A DNA stretch of 5,993 nt from CAZWZG01 sp964638245 (GCA_964638245.1 CAZWZG010000172.1:1-5993); one strand, 5' to 3'; positions 1-5,841 are shown, counted from the stretch's first letter. Made by a program: numbers and translations. Notes: generated by a model not told the origin, from the letters alone.

Positions 1-5
1 GCGTC

Positions 6-33
6 TGTCATGGCCACGTAATTCGTGAGACTC
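6..33 (+). repeat. Left terminal inverted repeat of the tni transposon
   Basis: The end begins TGTCATGGCCACGTAATTC. Read against the complement of 3616-3643 it agrees at 24 of 28 positions, with differences at repeat positions 9, 15, 20 and 24. Positions 10-30 also fit the 21-bp motif repeated further inside at 68-128, so this is the outermost of four left-end sites. Confidence 0.88.
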
Positions 34-67
34 GCGAATGGTTTTTTGTTTGTTTTCAGCGGCCACT

Positions 68-128
68 TGGTAAGGTTAGCTTTGGGATGGTAAGGTTATT
101 TATGAGATGGTAACTTTGACCGTGAGAC
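68..128 (+). repeat. Three tandem 20-21 bp transposase-site repeats at the left end
   Basis: Three copies stand head to tail with a 20-base period, starting at 68, 88 and 108. The clearest is TGGTAAGGTTATTTATGAGA (89-108). The third copy shares ATGG and the CGTGAGA tail with the motif inside the terminal repeat (10-30). Another copy lies at the right end in opposite orientation (3567-3587). Multiple transposase-binding repeats inside each end are known for Tn7 and Tn5053 type elements, so these are inferred TniA binding sites. The array ends 27 bases before the chosen tniA start, so a bound transposase could also control tniA expression. Confidence 0.8.
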
Positions 129-147
129 AGTTTTCATTGTGGATAAC
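116..147 (+). promoter_or_regulatory. Weak candidate promoter for the tni operon
   Basis: TTGACC at 116-121 resembles a -35 box and GATAAC at 142-147 a -10 box, but the 20-base spacing is long. The -35 part lies inside the third tandem transposase-site repeat, which would allow autorepression by TniA. This is inferred from position and weak similarity only. Confidence 0.25.
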
Positions 148-155
148 TTTAGATT

Positions 156-1790
156 TTGACGGAAGAAGCAAGTGACAAAGCGCTAGAAAGGGCCGAGGTG
201 CTCAGGCCACTCTTATCGCCGCTGGCTCAGGGCCAAAGTATCGGGCGGGCGGTCGAAGCGGCGGCGGCCGAGTTGAACATATCGCGCAGTACAGCCTGGC
301 GTATTTTGAGCATGTTGCGCGAGAACGATGGCCGGGCAAGTTCGCTCCTTCCTAAACGCAGCGGCCCCAAGCCCGGCTCCCTTCGTCTGCCAGCGCAAGT
401 TGAAAGCATGATCGCCCGGGTCTTGCGTGAGCGATATCTGGTTCTGGAACGCCCGAGCTTTCGCAGGATTGTGGGCGAGATCCGTGCCGAGTGCGTTGCC
501 AGAGGTTTTCAACCGCCAGCACGGCAAACGATCAAGGCTCGCCTTGATGCCATGGATCAGCGCGAGGTGTTGCGGAAGCGGAAAGGGGCGAAAGCCGCAA
601 AACAAGTTTTCGAAGCGAGGGCAGGGAGGTTGGAGGTGGAACAGCCACTGGAAGTCGTCCAGATCGATCACACGTTGGCGGATATTATTCTAGTTGATCA
701 GGTTGAGCGCAAACCTCTGGCACGACCATGGGTGACACTTGCGATCGACGTCGCGACCCGTGTGGTGCTGGGTGCCTATGTCACTTTCGACGCGCCATCC
801 GTCTTGTCCATTTGCCTTTGCCTTGACCACTGCGTGCGGCCGAAGTCCATCCGGACACCGAGTTCGCTTGAGCAACTCTATTGGCCGACAGCCGGGGTTC
901 CACAGGCCATCCATGTCGATAACGGGCGGGACTTTCGCAGTGATGCCTTCCGGTCGGCCTGTGCGGAATGGGGCATCGCGATCAAGTACCGACCACCGGG
1001 CCGTGTGCATATTGGTGGGCATATCGAGCGGCTGATCGGCACGACGATGGGTGCCGTGCATGTATTGCCGGGAACGACGCAATCCTCGCCAAAAGACAAG
1101 GGCGAGTATGACAGCGCTGCCAAGGCCTCAATGACGCTGGACGAGTTCGAGGACTGGCTGCAGCTGGAGATTTGTCGGTATCATAATACACGCCACAGCG
1201 GATTGAAGCGGACCCCGCTGGCCGCCTGGGCCGATCTTGGGGGCGACGATGCCGGCAGGCAGGTCGTGGATACAGATGCCTTCCGGATCAGTTTCCTTCC
1301 TTCCGAACGCCGCCAACTTGGCAGGACCGGGATCAACCTGTTTTCCATCGGTTATTGGAGCGACGCCTTCGCGCCCATGATCGGTCGCGGGGCAGGGAAG
1401 GTTACGGTCAAGTACGACCCGCGAGATATGTCCCGGATATGGGTACTCACCGACGATGGTCGAACAATTGCCGCGCGCTACAAGGATCTTTCGCGGCCCA
1501 AAGTTTCCCTTTGGGAGTCGAGGCGCGCCAGTGCAATTTTCCATGAGCGTCACGGCGGCAGGATATCGGAGGCAATTCTGTTTGGGATCATCGACGAACA
1601 ACGCCGTATCGCCCATGCGGCGCGGCAACGAACGCTTGCGACGCGCCTGGACGAAGAACGCAAAGCACGCCTGCCAAACGACAAACCGAAGCGGGATCCG
1701 TCCCGCGAGATGTTTGCAATTGATACCAGCAACCCCAACCTACCAACCTACCCGATAGATGATTTTGATGGACCTCGACGAAAGACTTGA
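156..1790 (+). CDS. tniA: TniA, D,D(35)E transposase of a Tn5053-like element
   Basis: The catalytic transposase, which cuts the transposon ends and joins them to target DNA. The 544-residue length is normal for the family (roughly 550). A helix-turn-helix region lies at about residues 24-56 (SIGRAVEAAAAELNISRSTAW), followed by a second DNA-binding region to about 130. The RNase H-like integrase core carries D171 (QIDHT), D255 (HVDNGRDF) and E291 (GGHIERLIGT), giving the exact 35-residue D-E spacing and the GGHIERLIGT signature of TniA proteins. A Mu-type C-terminal barrel domain probably follows at about 370-460, and the tail is rich in R, K and D. The TTG start at 156 gives the longest frame. 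No good ribosome site precedes it, and GTG at 198 is an alternative. The 3' end overlaps the start of tniB, so translation is probably coupled. All three catalytic residues are present, so this gene looks intact. Confidence 0.95.
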   Translation: MTEEASDKALERAEVLRPLLSPLAQGQSIGRAVEAAAAELNISRSTAWRILSMLRENDGRASSLLPKRSGPKPGSLRLPAQVESMIARVLRERYLVLERPSFRRIVGEIRAECVARGFQPPARQTIKARLDAMDQREVLRKRKGAKAAKQVFEARAGRLEVEQPLEVVQIDHTLADIILVDQVERKPLARPWVTLAIDVATRVVLGAYVTFDAPSVLSICLCLDHCVRPKSIRTPSSLEQLYWPTAGVPQAIHVDNGRDFRSDAFRSACAEWGIAIKYRPPGRVHIGGHIERLIGTTMGAVHVLPGTTQSSPKDKGEYDSAAKASMTLDEFEDWLQLEICRYHNTRHSGLKRTPLAAWADLGGDDAGRQVVDTDAFRISFLPSERRQLGRTGINLFSIGYWSDAFAPMIGRGAGKVTVKYDPRDMSRIWVLTDDGRTIAARYKDLSRPKVSLWESRRASAIFHERHGGRISEAILFGIIDEQRRIAHAARQRTLATRLDEERKARLPNDKPKRDPSREMFAIDTSNPNLPTYPIDDFDGPRRKT

Positions 1791-1983
1791 TCTCATTCGC
1801 AGTGATCGCTGGATCGCCTTTGATCGCGCAACCATTGTTCTCAACAGATTGATATCCCTGATGGAAATGCCTCGGCAGTCCAGAATGCCGGGCCTCATGG
1901 TTTATGGCAGCTCTGGCATCGGCAAGACCATGATCGCCAAGCGGATGGAGAGCCTCTACCCGAGCGCTCAGACCTCGGGGTGA
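1759..1983 (+). CDS. tniB: TniB AAA+ ATPase, N-terminal fragment with Walker A (frameshifted)
   Basis: This is the first part of the ATPase that selects target DNA and activates TniA. It starts inside the end of tniA. ATG at 1759 is the longest choice, but ATG at 1768 (MDLDERLDLIRSDRW) gives the N-terminus that better fits TniB proteins. It contains the TniB start pattern LDERLDLIRSDRWIAFDRA and a Walker A loop, GSSGIGKT. The frame then stops at TGA 1981-1983, before Walker B. The missing remainder continues in another frame from 1980. One extra G in the GGGG run at 1977-1980 would join both parts into a protein of about 283 residues, close to the usual 300. Alone, this fragment has the nucleotide-binding loop but cannot hydrolyse ATP. 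Sequencing error, a real mutation and programmed frameshifting are all possible. Confidence 0.85.
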   Translation: MILMDLDERLDLIRSDRWIAFDRATIVLNRLISLMEMPRQSRMPGLMVYGSSGIGKTMIAKRMESLYPSAQTSG

Positions 1984-2615
1984 CGCGCACGCCGATCCTG
2001 CTCTTGCAGGCGCCACCCGCACCAGACGAGCGGCGGTTCTATCAACATATCCTGGCGTCGATCGGCGCGCCGATGTGGGGCCGTCACACCATCTCCGAAC
2101 TGGAGGTGCGGGCTCTCAGCCATATGCGCGGTATGGACTTGAAGATGATCATGATCGATGAGGTCCATAATCTCCTTGCCGGTAGCTATCGGGAGCAACG
2201 CCGCTTCCTGAACATGCTGCGCTTCCTTTCCAACGATCTGTGCGCATCACTTGTCGTCTTTGGTGTCAATGAAGCTGCTGAGGCGGTTCGCGGTGACGAG
2301 CAACTTGCGCGCCGGCTGGACGAACATTTTCTGCCACTCTGGGATGACGATGTTGAGTTTTCCCGATTGGTCCAGACTCTGATTGCTGCCATGCAATTGG
2401 AGCGCGGATCTGGTCTGAGTGTTCAGTCTCTACGTACCATTCTCGGTATAACCGGCGGCGTCACATCGCGTGTGTTCACGATGATCAAGGCACTCGCCAT
2501 CGACGCCATTGAAACCGGCGAAGAGCGGATCACTGACGAGGCCGTCCAATCCTGGCAGCCAATCTGGGTCAAGCACAGCTGGACCGTTCGGAACCAACCA
2601 CAACCGGCATTTTAG
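1980..2615 (+). CDS. tniB: TniB AAA+ ATPase, C-terminal fragment with Walker B (frameshifted)
   Basis: The second part of TniB has 211 residues if read from GTG at 1980, which overlaps the stop of the first part as GTGA. It begins with the conserved block TPILLLQAPPAPDERRFY, which in intact TniB follows Walker A within one polypeptide. It then shows Walker B (KMIMIDEVHNLLAG), an RRFLNMLRFLSNDL stretch, a sensor-like FGVNEA segment, ARRLDEHF and the helical C-terminal lid. The alignment continues without a gap across the junction, so this is the same gene shifted by one base rather than a separate one. It could be translated alone by stop-start coupling, but it would lack the P-loop. TAG at 2613-2615 shares one base with the GTG of tniQ. 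Confidence 0.87.
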   Translation: MTRTPILLLQAPPAPDERRFYQHILASIGAPMWGRHTISELEVRALSHMRGMDLKMIMIDEVHNLLAGSYREQRRFLNMLRFLSNDLCASLVVFGVNEAAEAVRGDEQLARRLDEHFLPLWDDDVEFSRLVQTLIAAMQLERGSGLSVQSLRTILGITGGVTSRVFTMIKALAIDAIETGEERITDEAVQSWQPIWVKHSWTVRNQPQPAF

Positions 2616-3574
2616 TGACCCGCAAACCTCTGCCAAGGCGTCCGGCACCTTTTCAGGACGAACTGCTGTCCAGCTGGATCGCCCGCCTGGCAGAGGCCAA
2701 CTATTGTTCGGTCCCAGAGCTCTGCCGATATCTGGGCCTTGCACAAGAACGTCCGCCGGAAACGCAATCAGATTTGGCTGGCGTAGACATCGGCGGGTTC
2801 TGTGCAACGATACGTCTCCCGCCAGAGGAGCTCGACAGCATGTTGATCCAGAGACGGGCTGATTTCCCGATCGAGTGCATTTCGTGGTCGGATTTTCAGA
2901 ACTGCCCGGCATGTGCACTCAAACAGCCTGGGATATCGCTTCGTCATTGGCGCTTCGCGTGGTCGTTGCAATGCGAAGTCTGCGGATCCGAGTTGTCGCC
3001 AGTGGGCCGTGATCCAGCGGCACATGTGCACCTGCCCACCCGGCTCCGCACTCGCGCCAAGGGGGGAGCGAAGCGGCTGATGCTCGCCAATCGACACGGG
3101 GACCGCCATGCTAGTCGACGGATGGATCTGACGCTGCAATTCGCTGCTGTGCTCGCGCCGGAACTCCGTCACGGTGCGCTCTTTTCCCAGAACCGAATAG
3201 ATCGCTTTAAAGCCCTCGCCGCCATCAATCTCGGAATGACCCGACCTTTGCTCGCAGCCGCATTGACGATGAAGAGCGACCGGGTTGGCGAGACCAAACT
3301 TCGTAACGCCTTCCCGCACAAGCGGAAAGTTGTGGATCGCCTTGCGCGACTTGCTGAAAGCTTACCAAGTCAGAGGTCTCGAGAGGTAGGGGCCCCCAAG
3401 AACCAATCACGGACGAACAGCACAGGTACTACCCTTTCACCACGACAGGAATACCTTCAGGCGGCGCGGAGAGCGATTGATCAGCTTGGGGAAAACGCAG
3501 ACCGGTCCGACTTGCTCAATCGCGCGGTGAAGTTCCTCGAAAGCGCATCCCAATCCCATGTGGATATCTCATGA
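2615..3574 (+). CDS. tniQ: TniQ, transposition target-site adaptor (TnsD/TniQ family)
   Basis: The third transposition protein. TniQ/TnsD proteins link target recognition to the ATPase and, in CRISPR-associated relatives, dock onto the targeting complex. The 319-residue protein opens with the family signature PFQDELLSSWIARLAEAN (about residues 12-29). A zinc-binding cluster follows, with C97-x2-C100 and C120-x2-C123 around the conserved LRHWRFAW segment. The C-terminal half is a less conserved basic helical region, presumably for DNA contact. GTG at 2615 is the start because it overlaps the tniB stop by one base and places the signature at the normal distance from the N-terminus. The stop (3572-3574) lies inside an inner right-end site (3567-3587), so gene and end sequence are interlocked. 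No Cas gene is present, so there is no reason to call this a CRISPR-guided element. Confidence 0.9.
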   Translation: MTRKPLPRRPAPFQDELLSSWIARLAEANYCSVPELCRYLGLAQERPPETQSDLAGVDIGGFCATIRLPPEELDSMLIQRRADFPIECISWSDFQNCPACALKQPGISLRHWRFAWSLQCEVCGSELSPVGRDPAAHVHLPTRLRTRAKGGAKRLMLANRHGDRHASRRMDLTLQFAAVLAPELRHGALFSQNRIDRFKALAAINLGMTRPLLAAALTMKSDRVGETKLRNAFPHKRKVVDRLARLAESLPSQRSREVGAPKNQSRTNSTGTTLSPRQEYLQAARRAIDQLGENADRSDLLNRAVKFLESASQSHVDIS

Positions 3575-3587
3575 ATAGCCTTACCAA
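3567..3587 (-). repeat. Inner right-end transposase-site repeat
   Basis: Read on the minus strand this is TTGGTAAGGCTATTCATGAG plus one A, agreeing at 18 of 21 positions with the left-end copy at 88-108. It sits 52 bases inside the outermost right-end motif (3619-3639) and overlaps the last codons of tniQ. The right end thus shows two sites against four on the left. Confidence 0.72.
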
Positions 3588-3594
3588 ATATCGA

Positions 3595-3643
3595 AAATGG
3601 AGGGCCACTGCGAAAGAGTGTCAAGAATAACGTGACCATGACA
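3595..3643 (-). repeat. Right end of the tni transposon, first copy of a 49-bp perfect inverted repeat
   Basis: The outer 28 bases are the right terminal inverted repeat (TGTCATGGTCACGTTATTC on the minus strand, ending at 3643). The full 49 bases recur without mismatch in the opposite orientation at 5945-5993. The two copies enclose the four-gene segment 3644-5944. Both point away from that segment, so each is oriented as the end of a transposon lying outside it. Confidence 0.9.
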
Positions 3644-3647
3644 GGAT

Positions 3648-4049
3648 GTGACGGCGTTTATCCTCGCGGACGCGGCGTTGGCACAAGCGCTCGGTTGGAA
3701 GCAAATTGTGCCTTTGCTGGCTGCGGGCGTGAAACGGGCTGACCTGCGCAACCACGGGGACGAGTTGAGGCTGGCCTTTCATCGCGCCCTGGCTAAATCG
3801 GCGATCGAGGCTGTGCGTCAGGCGGCGGACCTATTACACCGGGCGGCACACCTGAAAGCGGTCGCGCCGAAGCTACGGGCCAAAGCGGCAGGGGAAGCGG
3901 TGCAGATGTTCCTGACCCGAGATGCCGTGGCCCCTTCGGCCTTACCCTTGCCGGATCGCGCCGCGCGGCGTCTTTGCGATCGGTTGATCGACCTCGGAGC
4001 GATCCGTGAACTGTCAGGCCGCGACACGTTCCGGCTCTACGGGATGTAA
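3648..4049 (+). CDS. DUF1403 family protein, C-terminal remnant cut by the transposon end
   Basis: The 133 residues match, as I recall the family, only the C-terminal part of DUF1403 proteins, which are usually 300 residues or more. The shared pattern includes LADAALAQALGW near the start, VAPKLRAKAAG (about 72-82), LPDRAARRLCDRLIDLGAIRELSGR and the ending FRLYGM. The frame opens five bases after the transposon end. GTG at 3648 is the first possible start, only AGGA lies immediately before it, and an in-frame stop sits in the transposon end (3639-3641). The 5' part was therefore lost, probably with the original start and promoter, and this is most likely a pseudogene. The family's function is unknown. 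It stands two bases before the scpB-like gene, its habitual neighbour as far as I recall. Confidence 0.75.
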   Translation: MTAFILADAALAQALGWKQIVPLLAAGVKRADLRNHGDELRLAFHRALAKSAIEAVRQAADLLHRAAHLKAVAPKLRAKAAGEAVQMFLTRDAVAPSALPLPDRAARRLCDRLIDLGAIRELSGRDTFRLYGM

Positions 4050-4051
4050 AG

Positions 4052-4702
4052 ATGGCCAAGGAACGCCCCGAACCGGCTCTGGATAGAGAGCTTGAGGACT
4101 TGCCGCCAGAGCTGCGCTGGCGCGAATGGCTGCGCCGGATCGAGGCGGTGCTCTTTGCTAGCGCGTCACCGGTGCCGCGTGGGGACTTGGCTAAGATCGT
4201 AGGGCAGGGGGCCTCGGTTGATCTGCTGATCGAAGATCTCGCCGCCGATCTGGAAGGTCGTTCTTTTGAGATCGCGGAGGTTCCTGGTGGATGGATGTTC
4301 CGGACGCGGGCCAACTATGCCCCTGCGATCCGCGCTGCGGCGGATGTAGGCGATCATGTTCTGGACCTCAATGAATTCGATGTCGCCGTGCTGGCGGCCA
4401 TCGCCTACCACCAACCGATCACGCGGGATGGGCTGAAAGACATCTTCGGGAAAGAGATCAGCCGTGACCTGCTCGGTCGACTACACGCGCGCGGCCTGAT
4501 CGGCACCGGACCGCGCGCACCCAGACGAGGGGCACCATATACGTTCGTGACGACGGAACAGTTCCTGGTGGCGTTCGGGTTGGAAACCCTCGCAGACCTG
4601 CCTGATCGAGAGCAGATGGAAGATGCAGGTGTCGCTGGGGATGAAACGCCGCCTTTAATACCGGGCGACAAAGAAACCAAATCTCAAACGGTTACCCTGT
4701 AG
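4052..4702 (+). CDS. scpB: ScpB-like segregation and condensation protein (SMC-Scp subunit B)
   Basis: ScpB is a winged-helix kite protein that, with ScpA, bridges the heads of the SMC condensin and helps chromosome compaction and segregation. The 216 residues show the family landmarks in order: EAVLFASASP (about 31-40), GGWMFRT (79-85), the AYHQPITR block (118-125) and TTEQFLVAFGLETLADLPD (167-185). There is a charged N-terminal extension and a polar tail, and the total length is normal. ATG at 4052 follows the DUF1403 stop by two bases, so the gene probably depended on the same upstream promoter, now replaced by the transposon end. No scpA or smc gene is nearby, so this is an orphan or accessory copy. 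It may work with the host SMC complex or have a separate plasmid role. Its stop overlaps a GTG at 4702 that I do not take as the next gene's start. Confidence 0.85.
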   Translation: MAKERPEPALDRELEDLPPELRWREWLRRIEAVLFASASPVPRGDLAKIVGQGASVDLLIEDLAADLEGRSFEIAEVPGGWMFRTRANYAPAIRAAADVGDHVLDLNEFDVAVLAAIAYHQPITRDGLKDIFGKEISRDLLGRLHARGLIGTGPRAPRRGAPYTFVTTEQFLVAFGLETLADLPDREQMEDAGVAGDETPPLIPGDKETKSQTVTL

Positions 4703-4718
4703 TGCCCGTTCGGGAATC

Positions 4719-4757
4719 TTGCTATTTTGAGCGAGATCGCTATATTTGGATCGCTAT
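4719..4757 (+). promoter_or_regulatory. Likely promoter and possible operator of the two-gene nucleotidyltransferase module
   Basis: TTGCTA at 4719-4724 and TATATT at 4741-4746, 16 bases apart, make a reasonable sigma-70 type promoter, with four and five of six consensus bases respectively. Transcription would start at about 4753, almost at the ATG at 4756, implying a very short leader or leaderless message. GATCGCTAT occurs twice (4735-4743 and 4749-4757), with a related TGCTAT at 4720. The repeats flank and overlap the -10 box, as an operator for autoregulation would. No experimental support exists. Confidence 0.45.
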
Positions 4758-5013
4758 GACCCAAGAGATGCAAACAGCTTTGCTCACGACCGTGAACGCA
4801 CCGTACCAGACTTATCTGGACGGCGGCGCGTTGGCGGCTGCGCTGAACTCGGGTGATATTGCGAAGGGCCAGGTAAACTCGTTCTTCACGGAAACGACTG
4901 TGGCGGACCAATTGGCCTTTGCAAAACTGCATGGCGTTCTGGAAGACACCTTGACCGCGACTGCGACGGCATTCGCCACCTGGTCCGGTCAGAAACTCCC
5001 CCTTCTCGCGTGA
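4756..5013 (+). CDS. Small unrecognised protein, candidate antitoxin of the nucleotidyltransferase
   Basis: I do not recognise this 85-residue protein. It starts MTQEMQTALLTTVNAPYQTY, appears mostly helical, and has no signal peptide or membrane segment. The middle (SGDIAKGQVNSFFTETTVADQLAFAKLHGVLEDT) could form two or three helices, but no clear helix-turn-helix or ribbon-helix-helix is evident. The frame is open back to GTG 4702 (103 residues). ATG 4756 is preferred because the upstream part overlaps the scpB stop and contains the best promoter sequence. The stop overlaps the start of the nucleotidyltransferase gene as GTGA (5010-5013). That tight coupling suggests a partner, most simply an antitoxin. 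It is much shorter than AbiEi (about 200 residues with a winged helix) and does not look like it. The function is inferred from position only. Confidence 0.6.
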   Translation: MTQEMQTALLTTVNAPYQTYLDGGALAAALNSGDIAKGQVNSFFTETTVADQLAFAKLHGVLEDTLTATATAFATWSGQKLPLLA

Positions 5014-5669
5014 CACCGTTTCCATCCCGTTGGGAAGACCTCCTCAAAGAAGCTTTCAACATCATCGATGCGGTAAACCGCGACGGGGACATCTTGAGCG
5101 GTTGGACCTTCGGAGGCGGCACAGCGATGATGCTGCAAATCGACCATCGTGAAAGCCACGACGTCGATCTGTTCCTCGATGATCCACAGCTGTTGTCCTA
5201 CGTCGAAGCAACCGTTGCCGAGATGCAATTTCAGATCGGAACACCCACTTATAACGGTGATGGGCGCGGGCACCTCAAAATCGCCTTTGAAGAAATCGGC
5301 GAAATCGATTTTATCGTCACAGGACATGTGACGGCAGACTATGCTGTGGAGCGTTCGATACTTGGTCGAGAGGTGCTTTTGGAAACCATCCCGGAAATCA
5401 TTGCGAAGAAGATCCGGTTTCGAGGCGCGCGCATCCAACCCCGTGACGTGTTCGACATCGCTGCAGCCATTGAATCCGGCCATGGGGCGGAGATCGAAGC
5501 CGTTCTGGCTGACAACGCGGACGCTGTGGTCATCGCTTCGGAACGCCTTGCGGGTTTGTCGCCGGACTATGTTGAGACAGTCATTGGGCAACTTATGATC
5601 CGACCTGCGTTTCGGGACCTGGTGCCACGCGCGCTGCCAATTGTAAGAGAGCTCTTCGACAACCGCTGA
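5010..5669 (+). CDS. AbiEii/AbiGii-type nucleotidyltransferase, likely toxin
   Basis: A 219-residue protein of the AbiEii (formerly DUF1814) nucleotidyltransferase family. Characterised relatives are AbiEii of lactococcal abortive infection and the mycobacterial MenT toxins, some of which add nucleotides to tRNA ends. The fold signature is plain: GGGTAMML (35-42), HRESHDVDLF (46-55, with metal-binding D51 and D53), a third acidic position D100 in EIDFIV, then IIAKKIRFRG (130-139) and the family-typical RDVFD (145-149). No key residue is visibly missing, so the enzyme is likely active. GTG at 5010 is chosen because it overlaps the upstream stop by four bases and leaves a normal N-terminus. The gene forms an operon with the small protein before it, probably a toxin-antitoxin or phage-defence pair that would also stabilise the replicon. 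The substrate cannot be told from sequence. A housekeeping nucleotidyltransferase role is less likely. Confidence 0.85.
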   Translation: MTPFPSRWEDLLKEAFNIIDAVNRDGDILSGWTFGGGTAMMLQIDHRESHDVDLFLDDPQLLSYVEATVAEMQFQIGTPTYNGDGRGHLKIAFEEIGEIDFIVTGHVTADYAVERSILGREVLLETIPEIIAKKIRFRGARIQPRDVFDIAAAIESGHGAEIEAVLADNADAVVIASERLAGLSPDYVETVIGQLMIRPAFRDLVPRALPIVRELFDNR

Positions 5670-5737
5670 GTTGTTGAAACCGCCATGCTCAAATTTGCTT
5701 AGCAGTGAATATGGCCTGTTTCGCGAACCTAGCCTGA

Positions 5738-5757
5738 TCGGGGCGATCACACCCCGA
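5738..5757 (+). terminator. Possible transcription terminator hairpin after the nucleotidyltransferase gene
   Basis: TCGGGG (5738-5743) and CCCCGA (5752-5757) form a six-pair GC-rich stem with an eight-base loop, 68 bases after the stop codon. Only a broken T-rich stretch (AATTTCTCTTT) follows from 5762, so it is a weak intrinsic terminator candidate. Confidence 0.3.
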
Positions 5758-5810
5758 GTACGAATTTCTCTTTGTTGTGCTGCGGGTGACTTTGTCTTCC
5801 CACTGTTTAC

Positions 5811-5841
5811 CCCCTTGTCCCGTCCCCGTGCGAGCAAGGGG
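5811..5841. repeat. Short inverted repeat CCCCTTG/CAAGGGG in the noncoding tail
   Basis: CCCCTTG (5811-5817) pairs with CAAGGGG (5835-5841) around a 17-base loop. It could be a protein-binding or hairpin site. A transfer-origin or replication-site role is conceivable on a plasmid, but no nick-site sequence is recognised. Confidence 0.35.

Larger units (their letters stand above)
6..3643 (+). mobile_element. Tn5053/Tn402-like tniABQ transposon, complete between its two ends
   Basis: A 3,638-bp element runs from TGTCA at 6-10 to TGACA at 3639-3643. The outer 28 bases of the two ends match as inverted repeats at 24 positions. Between them lie only tniA, tniB and tniQ, all rightward and overlapping, with repeated transposase-site motifs just inside both ends. 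TGT...ACA ends, several internal binding sites and this gene order are known for the Tn5053/Tn402/Tn552 group. Members of that group normally make 5-bp target duplications. Here the left flank visible in the window (GCGTC, 1-5) does not match the right flank (GGATG, 3644-3648), so this is not a simple undisturbed insertion. No resolvase gene or passenger gene lies between the ends. Activity is doubtful because tniB is frameshifted. Confidence 0.88.

Noticed and set aside
68..128. CRISPR array
   Set aside because: The repeats are contiguous with a 20-base period and no spacers. They match the transposon end motif and there are no cas genes, so these are transposase sites.
6..3643. CRISPR-associated transposon (CAST)
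   Set aside because: tniA, tniB and tniQ resemble those of CAST elements, but there is no Cas12k, Cascade gene, tnsA or repeat-spacer array in the window.
3616..3643. Outward promoter in the transposon right end driving the DUF1403 remnant
   Set aside because: A perfect TTGACA exists only on the minus strand, pointing into the transposon, and no good -10 follows it. I see no convincing rightward promoter at this end.
4702..4755. GTG at 4702 as the start of the small gene
   Set aside because: It would add 18 residues encoded by the apparent promoter and repeats, and the added residues look unlike the rest of the protein. ATG at 4756 is simpler, although the overlap with the scpB stop leaves some doubt.
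4989..5837. Long minus-strand open frame (282 codons)
   Set aside because: It lies opposite the nucleotidyltransferase gene, whose plus-strand product has clear family motifs. The minus-strand product shows no domain and reads as a mirror frame of GC-rich coding DNA.
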